From Candidatus Falkowbacteria bacterium CG10_big_fil_rev_8_21_14_0_10_44_15 (GTDB lineage: Bacteria; Patescibacteriota; Patescibacteriia; Patescibacteriales; XYC2-FULL-47-12): DNA of 10,247 nucleotides. Where the stretch lies: assembly GCA_002773575.1 (NCBI GenBank), contig PFAT01000055.1:1-10247 (forward strand), read 5' to 3'. The notes beneath the pieces are model-generated. The model saw only the letters and a program-made list of their open reading frames with translations, made no database searches and was not told where the DNA came from. Positions 5,604-10,247 of the stretch are shown here, piece by piece. Within the stretch, counting starts at the first letter, position 1, and every line of letters starts with the position of its first letter. The position numbers were made by a program, and so were the translations under genes.

Positions 5604-6440
5604 TAAAAGATTATCTCTTTTACCCAATTGCCGCGCATTCTTATTGGTAATCACTTTTTTACCGGTTTTACTTTCAATGTCTTTGCGCGCATTGCCCGCT
5701 ATGTTTCCGCCTGCTTGCGCCACTTTTTTATTTTCGTCAAAATTTTTCGGCTCCCGTTTCTGCGAAATTTCCGTCGTGGCGGTTTCAGCCAGCATATTCA
5801 AAACTAATTCTAAATTAGTCATATTATCGCGCAAATTTTCTTTTTTAAGATTTTTTAACTTCTTATATTTTTTAGTCGTCATTCCGGTCCATGCTTTGGT
5901 AATTTCATCAGTCAAAATGGCAAACTCTAAACCCTCTCTCACTCCTCGTTTTTCCCATTCGTCTGCCAGCGCTTTGCGGATTTCAATGCTTTTAAGCCGC
6001 TGATTCACCCATTCCGGACTATATCCTTTTTGCAAATAAGTTTTGAGCGCGCGATTAATAGCCAATTCCGGATCGGCGGTTTCTTCCAATCTTTCATAGC
6101 CAACGCGAGCCAGCCAGAGTTTAAAGGGCTCGGCGTTCGGAGAGGGTATGGATTGTATCAGACGGAGTATCGTTTCGGTATCGGCGGCGTCAGTCAAGTA
6201 ATATTTGCCGTCCACGGCTTGCATTTTCAGTTGTCCGATTTTTTCGGACAACTCGCTTCCTTCAGCTTTTAGCTTAATTTTTAGATCGTTCCAGTATTTC
6301 CTCGGCCTGTCGGTTTGCGCCAAAATTTGAATAATATCCATAACGGCAAAATACCATAGTTCTTTTTCCTCGTCCCAATAACGGCGAATTTGATTGCCCT
6401 CAAAAATGGCGACTGCTTTATTTTTTGATTGTTTTTTCAT
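5595..6440 (-). CDS. Bro-N domain protein, DinD/antirepressor-like
   Basis: I chose ATG at 6440 (281 aa, MKKQSKNKAVAIFEG). The frame stays open up to 6521, but those codons overlap the prs terminator and are not family-like. The N-terminal Bro-N domain (about 8-115) contains IRRYWDEEKELWYFAVMDII, the RPRKYWNDLKIKL motif, LKMQAVDGKYYLTD and SIPSPNAEPFKLWLARVGYER. The C-terminal half carries the conserved block WVNQRLKSIEIRKALADEW and the lysine-rich KKYKKLKNLKKENLRDNM, typical of DinD-like and phage-antirepressor-like proteins common in CPR genomes. Such proteins are thought to bind DNA or to act in the DNA-damage response or in mobile-element regulation; the target is unknown. No Shine-Dalgarno sequence is evident. 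The flanking duplicated sequences (5592-5603 with 5511, and 6502-6513 with 6484) suggest that it arrived as a cassette between prs and the EndoQ-like gene. Confidence 0.85.
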   Translation of the reverse strand: MKKQSKNKAVAIFEGNQIRRYWDEEKELWYFAVMDIIQILAQTDRPRKYWNDLKIKLKAEGSELSEKIGQLKMQAVDGKYYLTDAADTETILRLIQSIPSPNAEPFKLWLARVGYERLEETADPELAINRALKTYLQKGYSPEWVNQRLKSIEIRKALADEWEKRGVREGLEFAILTDEITKAWTGMTTKKYKKLKNLKKENLRDNMTNLELVLNMLAETATTEISQKREPKNFDENKKVAQAGGNIAGNARKDIESKTGKKVITNKNARQLGKRDNLLYK

Positions 6441-6454
6441 AATTGAAGTATTTA

Positions 6455-6484
6455 CTATAAATGGAGGTCTAAAACTTGTTGTAT
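6455..6484 (-). pseudogene. short diverged copy of the EndoQ gene 5' end
   Basis: On the minus strand the codons from 6484 read I-Q-Q-V-L-D-L-H-L and then stop at 6457-6455, next to M-Q-Q-I-L-D-L-H-I at the true EndoQ start (5511). The 27 bases match at most positions, and most differences fall at third codon positions or are conservative (ATG to ATA, ATT to GTT, CTT to CTC, CAC to CAT). That pattern suggests a once-coding homologous fragment. It is short, so chance cannot be excluded. Confidence 0.4.
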
Positions 6485-6501
6485 ATATTTTTAGCGTAAC
6501 A

Positions 6502-6513
6502 AATCTATTTATA
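6502..6513. repeat. 12-bp direct repeat, copy 2
   Basis: AATCTATTTATA matches 5592-5603 exactly. This copy lies just downstream of the prs terminator stem and upstream of the Bro-N start. Confidence 0.5.
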
Positions 6514-6544
6514 AAAAGCAAAAGGTGAAGTTTGCCTTCACCTT
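6512..6544 (-). terminator. Rho-independent terminator of prs
   Basis: On the minus strand AAGGTGAAG (complement of 6536-6544) pairs perfectly with CTTCACCTT (complement of 6522-6530) across a 5-base loop, followed by TTTTGCTTTTTAT. It begins 33 bases after the prs stop. The tract TTTTGC-T(n)-AT is the same design as in the dapB terminator. Confidence 0.85.
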
Positions 6545-6577
6545 ATATGAACTATCATTAATATGCAGTACTCCATC

Positions 6578-7543
6578 TCACTCAAACAGCGCGCTAATTG
6601 ATTCCCCCTTATGCGAGCAAATAATCGCTTGAGCAATTAGAGAAGCGACTGATACTACCTCAATCTTATCGCACGCCCGAGCCGCTTCATTCAACGGTAT
6701 GGTATCAGTTACGATCAATTTATCAATCATTGATCGTCTTAGATCTTCCAGCGCTGACCCAGACAACACCGCGTGGGTGCAAAGCGCCCAGACAGCTTTT
6801 GCTCCGGCTGCCCGCAGCGCTTGAGCAACATTAATGATTGTACCGGCAGTGTCCACCATATCGTCAAACAATATCGCGTGCTTGTCTCCAACCTCTCCTA
6901 AAATATGATGCACCTCGGCTACATTTGGCCGCGGGCGTCTTTTATCAATCACCGCGATTGGGGCGTTATTTAATCGGACGGCTAAACCGCGCGCTCGGTC
7001 GGTTCCGCCAGCGTCAGGAGTGACGATGACGATATCGCCTAAATTTTCCCTGTTTATCCGCTCGGCAAATATGGGACGGGCGTATAAATTATCAACAGGT
7101 CCGTCAAAAAATCCCTGAATCTGCCCGCAATGCAAGTCAAGACTGATAAGCCGCCGCGCGCCCGAAGTTTTTAAAATTTTAGCCGCCCAACTCGCGCTAA
7201 TCGGCTCGCGGGACTTCTTTTTTCGGTCTTGCCTCGCCAGGCCAAAATAGGGAATAACGGCCGTAATGCTTTCGGCTGACGAACGAAAACAAGCGTCAAT
7301 CATCAAACAAAGTTCCAAAAAATTTTCGCCCACCGGCTGACAGGTAGACTGTAAAATGTAAACCTGCTTTCCCCGTATGTTGTCATTTATTTCAATGCGC
7401 GGTTCGCCGTCGCTAAACCGGCTGATTAAACAGTTGGCGGGGTGATAATCTTTTAATTGTTCCGACTTCCGTAGCCGATGCTCAATTTTTTTGAAAAGTT
7501 CAAAGTTAGATGTGCCCGATAAAAAGTATAGTTCGCCGTTCAT
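6578..7543 (-). CDS. prs: ribose-phosphate pyrophosphokinase (PRPP synthetase)
   Basis: Prs transfers pyrophosphate from ATP to ribose 5-phosphate and makes PRPP, the precursor of nucleotides, histidine, tryptophan and NAD. The 321 aa cover the whole class I enzyme. Visible motifs are FSDGEPRIEINDNIRGK (43-59), the ATP-binding loop PYFGLARQDRKK (98-109), LDLHCGQIQGFF (135-146) with the conserved His138, the TPDAGG segment (175-180), the catalytic flexible-loop sequence DKRRPRPN (200-207), the PRPP-binding DDMVDTAGT (227-235), and the C-terminal ESISALF typical of the family. ATG at 7543 is preceded by GAGGG (7555-7551) at 7 bases. It is monocistronic in appearance, with the dapB terminator upstream and its own terminator downstream. 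The residue before APIAVIDKRR is normal, and nothing looks damaged. Assignment is secure. Confidence 0.97.
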   Translation of the reverse strand: MNGELYFLSGTSNFELFKKIEHRLRKSEQLKDYHPANCLISRFSDGEPRIEINDNIRGKQVYILQSTCQPVGENFLELCLMIDACFRSSAESITAVIPYFGLARQDRKKKSREPISASWAAKILKTSGARRLISLDLHCGQIQGFFDGPVDNLYARPIFAERINRENLGDIVIVTPDAGGTDRARGLAVRLNNAPIAVIDKRRPRPNVAEVHHILGEVGDKHAILFDDMVDTAGTIINVAQALRAAGAKAVWALCTHAVLSGSALEDLRRSMIDKLIVTDTIPLNEAARACDKIEVVSVASLIAQAIICSHKGESISALFE

Positions 7544-7607
7544 GTTTATGCCCTCGTTTCTATAAAAATGTATAAAAGATCGTTATATTGGCAGTGTAAG
7601 GTAAATT

Positions 7608-7652
7608 TATAAAAAAAGCAAAACTCCTCTTCAAACAATCTTGAAGAGGAGT
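7608..7652 (-). terminator. Rho-independent terminator of dapB
   Basis: A perfect 12-bp stem (ACTCCTCTTCAA at 7641-7652 on the minus strand with TTGAAGAGGAGT, complement of 7623-7634) encloses a 6-base loop. TTTTGCTTTTTTTAT follows on the minus strand. It starts 25 bases after the dapB stop and separates dapB from prs. Confidence 0.9.
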
Positions 7653-7677
7653 AAATGAGCGCTATGTTTTTCCCCGG

Positions 7678-8499
7678 TCAAACGCCTTTAAAAACATCTG
7701 TCATGGAATAAACTTTGCCTTTATCGCCAGCGTCAACTTTTTGCTGGAGAAAACGCAAAGCGTCCAATGTCCCCGCGGCGTAAACATCCCGCCCGTTGAT
7801 ATTGTGAGTAAATCGGAAGAGCACAGTTCCATCTGGAGATCGTAAAGTGTAAGTATGCCAACCATGCCCGCCTAAATGCTTTTCGGGCACGCCCATTCTT
7901 CTTTGCTCATCTGGGTTACGCACCATGATGATTTGTTCAGGCGAGAAAGAAATGCCAAGCTCATTGAAATATTTAACCATCGCTTTGGCAGTCCCGCTCG
8001 TGTCAGCTTTCCCTTGCTGATGGCTTTCAACTATTTCCAGCGCATAGCCCTTGAACGCGCCGGAGAAAGCTGTTGCGGCATATTCCATCATCGCCTGAAA
8101 AGCGACGATCTGTTTTGCCATGTTCGGAGCAATCACAGCGATGATGTTAGAGTTTTTGACCGTTTGCTCAAGCGCCTCTCTATCTCCTCCGGTAGTGCCC
8201 ATCACGAATGGCAGTTCATGCTGGCAATAAAATTCAGCATTGCCGTTGACTGCGCTGGGATGAGTAAAATCAACTACCAAAAACTGCCCTAGATATTCTT
8301 TAATAAGCGCTATGCACTTTTCCCTTTCTGTTGGCGGAACAAGACCGTAACGCATTTCTTTAATGCTCACATGGTCCATATTAACTTCTGAACCAGTGAA
8401 AGAAAACGGTGATAGTGTAAAATCAGGACTGGCGCTAACATACTCAATGACTTTGGTAGACATTTTTCCTGGCAACCCATTAACCATAACTTTTATCAT
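7678..8499 (-). CDS. dapB: 4-hydroxy-tetrahydrodipicolinate reductase, plant-type
   Basis: DapB reduces the product of DapA with NAD(P)H to tetrahydrodipicolinate in the diaminopimelate/lysine pathway. The 273 aa show the nucleotide-binding start VMVNGLPGKM (4-13), DFTHP (77-81), the GTTGG turn (101-105), the substrate and catalytic segment VESHQQGKADTSGTAKAM (157-174) with the His/Lys pair H160 and K164, and the C-terminal GHGWHTYTLRSPDGTVLFRF and NINGRDVYAAGTLDALRFL. The long insert-containing form with ESHQ..K.D.SGTA and GWHTYT is, as I recall it, the 'plant' subgroup rather than the E. coli type. ATG at 8499 is preceded by AGGGGAGG (8517-8510) at 10 bases. It has its own promoter and terminator. 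No other dap gene is in the window. Confidence 0.9.
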   Translation of the reverse strand: MIKVMVNGLPGKMSTKVIEYVSASPDFTLSPFSFTGSEVNMDHVSIKEMRYGLVPPTEREKCIALIKEYLGQFLVVDFTHPSAVNGNAEFYCQHELPFVMGTTGGDREALEQTVKNSNIIAVIAPNMAKQIVAFQAMMEYAATAFSGAFKGYALEIVESHQQGKADTSGTAKAMVKYFNELGISFSPEQIIMVRNPDEQRRMGVPEKHLGGHGWHTYTLRSPDGTVLFRFTHNINGRDVYAAGTLDALRFLQQKVDAGDKGKVYSMTDVFKGV

Positions 8500-8547
8500 C
8501 TGCTTCGTGCCTCCCCTTGAATTTTTTATTTAAAGACCGTTATAGAT

Positions 8548-8576
8548 AGGTTAGACTATGCTATTATTTTTGTCAA
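8548..8576 (-). promoter_or_regulatory. promoter of dapB
   Basis: On the minus strand a perfect TTGACA (complement of 8571-8576) is 17 bases from TAACCT (complement of 8548-8553). The -10 is weak (3 of 6). It lies directly after the terminator of the upstream gene, so dapB is probably an independent unit with a leader of about 40 bases. Confidence 0.5.
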
Positions 8577-8585
8577 TCTACTATA

Positions 8586-8615
8586 ATAAAAAACCTCGCA
8601 CATTTCTGTACGAGG
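8586..8615 (-). terminator. Rho-independent terminator of the gene at 8671
   Basis: On the minus strand CCTCGTACA (complement of 8607-8615) pairs with TGTGCGAGG (complement of 8594-8602), with one G-U pair, across a GAAA tetraloop and is followed by TTTTTTATT. It lies 55 bases after the stop of the unknown gene. Confidence 0.85.
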
Positions 8616-8670
8616 CTTCAATCTTCAAGAGCAAAGGACAAAACATCCATAAAATTCAAAAATTCTAAGC

Positions 8671-9318
8671 CTAAATACTTGCGAGCAAAGCCGCGGGGCC
8701 GCGGTCACCCCAGTTATCGTCAAGCCAATGGCAGCTCCGTCGTCTCCACTGACCGACATGGAAGCAGAAGTAGCGGACATAGAGGCGGCCACCGGCGTCG
8801 CGAAATATGACAGCCCAAAAAAAGATAAAACGGATATTCCCACTTTCATCCACTTTCCAACCCTCTGGAATAAAGTTGGGGTACTCAATAAGAGCATCCA
8901 TAATGTTTGGATGAAGCACGGGTTTCCCTGAAAGCTCTTCCCGAAGCTCATGCCCCCTTACCATATTATTGCCCTGCTGGCGTTCGGACAGGTAGAAAAT
9001 GATTTTGCGGCCATTAACATACAATTCGTCCTCACGTTTTTCAACTTTCACCCAGCCGCCGCCCGTCTGAAATTCTATTTGGGCGCCGTCAAAAGGCAGT
9101 GCGGGTGGCGCGTCAAGATTAACCATAATTTCAGTCTCACTTATAATAACATGAACTCGCTCAATCGGTTTGAAGCGGCCCTCAACCGCCGCTTGAAGAT
9201 GCAATTGCAACTCTTGCGGATTGAATGGATAACCATTCTTTTGCCGAAGTTGCCTTTTAATCTCCAACATCTGACCATCTAAATCATAATACAATTCGCC
9301 TGCGACTTGTGTAGCCAT
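8671..9318 (-). CDS. hypothetical protein, CPR 'PAALLAS' type, 215 aa
   Basis: The function is unknown. ATG at 9318 has AGGAG (9330-9326) 7 bases upstream. The N-terminal part (about 1-50, GELYYDLDGQMLEIKRQLRQ, then NPQELQLHLQAAVEGRF) and middle (51-120, beta-rich) are soluble. Residues 123-145 (HELREELSGKPVLHPNIMDAL) lead into PEGWK, then a C-terminal domain about 162-214 with IRFIFFWAVIFRDAGGRLYVRYFCF, tryptophans spaced as in WRRRSCHWLDDNWGD, and the end GPAALLAS. I recall this C-terminal pattern from many unannotated CPR proteins; I have not searched. An overlapping frame (8625-8951) is rejected because it lacks these motifs. The gene has its own promoter with a long leader (about 88 bases) containing a hairpin, and its own terminator. 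It lies downstream of the 5S region. Confidence 0.75.
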   Translation of the reverse strand: MATQVAGELYYDLDGQMLEIKRQLRQKNGYPFNPQELQLHLQAAVEGRFKPIERVHVIISETEIMVNLDAPPALPFDGAQIEFQTGGGWVKVEKREDELYVNGRKIIFYLSERQQGNNMVRGHELREELSGKPVLHPNIMDALIEYPNFIPEGWKVDESGNIRFIFFWAVIFRDAGGRLYVRYFCFHVGQWRRRSCHWLDDNWGDRGPAALLASI

Positions 9319-9350
9319 GACGATTCTCCTTTTTGTTTTATTATGTTTAA

Positions 9351-9373
9351 AGGAATTTTTTGGAAAAATTCCT
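9351..9373 (-). repeat. 10-bp leader hairpin of the unknown gene
   Basis: AGGAATTTTT (9351-9360) and AAAAATTCCT (9364-9373) form a perfect stem with a 3-base loop, about 20 bases upstream of the ribosome binding site in the minus-strand leader. It may stabilise the mRNA or regulate it. The centre TTTTCCAAA is shared with the hairpin at 284-298. Confidence 0.45.
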
Positions 9374-9413
9374 AAAAAGCGTGATTTTAAAAAGAACTTA
9401 TTTCTAACTTTTG

Positions 9414-9442
9414 AGTATCTGCCAAAAATTACTTTCTGTCAA
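9414..9442 (-). promoter_or_regulatory. promoter of the unknown gene at 9318
   Basis: On the minus strand TTGACA (complement of 9437-9442) is 17 bases from GATACT (complement of 9414-9419). The leader of about 88 bases ends at AGGAG before ATG 9318. Confidence 0.6.
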
Positions 9443-9463
9443 ACTCAATCACTAATTTTTGGC
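9421..9463. repeat. 11-bp inverted repeat flanking the -35 box
   Basis: GCCAAAAATTA (9421-9431) and TAATTTTTGGC (9453-9463) are exact reverse complements with a 21-base gap. One arm lies in the promoter spacer, the other just upstream of -35, and their centres are 32 bp apart (about three helical turns). This geometry suits a dimeric repressor or a looped operator. Confidence 0.45.
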
Positions 9464-9710
9464 TAATACTAAGATAAAATAGACAGGTGCGAAGCAGGTG
9501 CGTAAAAATAAAGTTTGTCCTCTATCTGACCAAGCTATGCGCGCAGCACAACCGTGATAGTAAAAAAATTTTACAAAAAATAAAACGCACGGTCTTGCCC
9601 CGCAATACTGCGGGACTGCTCTCCCACCCGTGATCCCAGTGATAAACACGGGATAAATAAACACGGAGCAAGCCGGCGCTAAAAATATTCACAATAAAAT
9701 AAAGCACATA
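9464..9710. other. 3' flank of the rRNA operon, no gene
   Basis: No protein gene is supported. Open frames here overlap 5S rRNA or lack ribosome binding sites. Visible elements are CAGGTGCG twice (9484-9491 and 9495-9502), the hairpin GTAAAA/TTTTAC (9560-9574), the hairpin CCCGCA/TGCGGG (9599-9614), an inverted repeat CCCGTG/CACGGG (9627-9632 and 9647-9652), and a degenerate 5S 3' end described separately. Confidence 0.5.
9573..9645 (-). pseudogene. degenerate 5S rRNA 3' end
   Basis: On the minus strand this reads ACTGGGATCACGGG, then TGGGAGAGCAG, then GGCAAGACCGTGCG followed by a T-rich run. It lines up with the outer 5S, whose 3' end reads CCGGGAGAGTAGG, then GCCAAGACTATGTGC and a similar T-rich run. 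No 5' half is present. It is probably a decayed remnant of a third 5S copy. The match is partial. Confidence 0.35.
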
Positions 9711-9786
9711 GTCTTGGCGACGGCCTACTCTCCCGGGGCATACGCCCAAGTACCATCGGCGCTGACAGGCTTAACTTCTGAGCCCG

Positions 9787-9959
<173 letters not shown>

Positions 9960-10044
9960 TGAAGGATGGGATCAGGTGTGACCCCGCCGCTCAAGCCACC
10001 AAGACAATGTGCTTTATTCTTATGTTTGTAGTATTGGTAAGTTT

Positions 10045-10087
10045 ACCCCATGAAATAAGTTTGCCTGCGGCAAACATTTCACAGGGT
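10045..10087 (-). other. 23S-5S spacer hairpin
   Basis: GTTTGCC (10059-10065) pairs with GGCAAAC (10069-10075), then TGAAAT with ATTTCA after an AA bulge, then ACCC with GGGT. This long hairpin in the spacer between 23S and 5S is probably a processing structure. No tRNA lies in the spacer. Confidence 0.6.
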
Positions 10088-10102
10088 GAATGAAAACTAA
10101 AA

Positions 10103-10247
10103 GGTGAAGAGTGATGGTTTATTAGTACCCCTCGGCTGAACGCGTTACCGCGCTTACACCTAGGGCCTATCAACGTCGTCGTCTACGACGAACCTATGAA
10201 ACCTAATCTTGCAGACAGCTTCGCGCTTATATGCTTTCAGCGCTTAT
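10103..10247 (-). rRNA. 23S rRNA, 3' end (partial, runs off the window)
   Basis: On the minus strand the sequence contains GACGACGACGTTGATAGGCC, GGTGTAAGCGCGGTAACGCG, then GGGGTACTAATAAACCATCAC. These are the conserved last 100 or so bases of bacterial 23S rRNA (helices 98-101). The 3' end is placed near 10103 because CTCTTCACC there would form helix 1 with the 5' end, which is outside the window. The end position is approximate. Confidence 0.93.

Noticed and set aside
7876..8292. 138-codon plus-strand frame
   Set aside because: It is antisense to dapB, without promoter or ribosome binding site.
8625..8951. 108-codon minus-strand frame in another phase
   Set aside because: It overlaps the 8671-9318 gene, whose ribosome binding site and family-like C-terminus are in the other frame. 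Its Ser/Ala-rich translation is a shadow.
9452..9749. two minus-strand frames of 70 and 75 codons
   Set aside because: They cover 5S rRNA and its flank and have no ribosome binding sites.

Overview
This window most likely comes from a member of the Candidate Phyla Radiation (Patescibacteria), from the Parcubacteria or a neighbouring group. The reasons are its mix of families (a Bro-N/DinD-like protein, a VanW/YoaR-like surface protein, a bacterial EndoQ-type PHP nuclease, and a hypothetical family ending in a PAALLAS-like motif that I associate with this radiation), short AT-rich spacers, many leaders with weak ribosome binding sites, and moderate-GC coding DNA. This placement is inference; no decisive marker gene is complete here.

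Layout. Positions 1-239 are GC-rich and hold no gene I recognise. Positions 240-3348 read rightward: a strong promoter and a small unknown protein closed by a good terminator, then a second promoter driving hsp20, a DUF3006-like protein and a large VanW-family membrane-anchored protein, packed with gaps of 3-5 bases. Positions 3349-4170 contain no large gene but are not empty. They hold a candidate structured RNA on the minus strand, with its own promoter, a 27-bp closing stem and a U-run. They also hold a second, rightward transcription unit with a promoter, a 14-codon Lys/Arg-only-type ORF and a strong bidirectional terminator. Positions 4186-9318 all read leftward: EndoQ-like nuclease, Bro-N protein, ribose-phosphate pyrophosphokinase (prs), plant-type dihydrodipicolinate reductase (dapB) and an unknown protein. 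prs, dapB and the unknown gene each have their own terminator. Positions 9570-10247 are the 3' end of an rRNA operon on the minus strand: the 23S 3' end, a spacer, and a 5S locus.

The most striking feature is the 5S locus. A complete, canonical 5S rRNA (9819-9930) lies inside loop C of a second 5S rRNA whose two halves sit at 9965-10005 and 9711-9782. Each 5S pairs with its own partner half in helices I and III. Each is also closed by its own long flanking stem, so the arrangement is a true nest and not a tandem pair. A further degenerate 5S 3' end seems to follow at 9573-9645.

Secondary observations: a 22-bp perfect palindrome inserted in frame in the EndoQ gene; a short diverged copy of the EndoQ 5' end on the far side of the Bro-N gene, with a 12-bp direct repeat in the same order; several inverted repeats placed on promoters or leaders. 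The genes do not form one pathway. prs (PRPP synthesis) and dapB (lysine/diaminopimelate branch) are housekeeping metabolism, Hsp20 and VanW concern stress and envelope, and EndoQ concerns deaminated-base repair.
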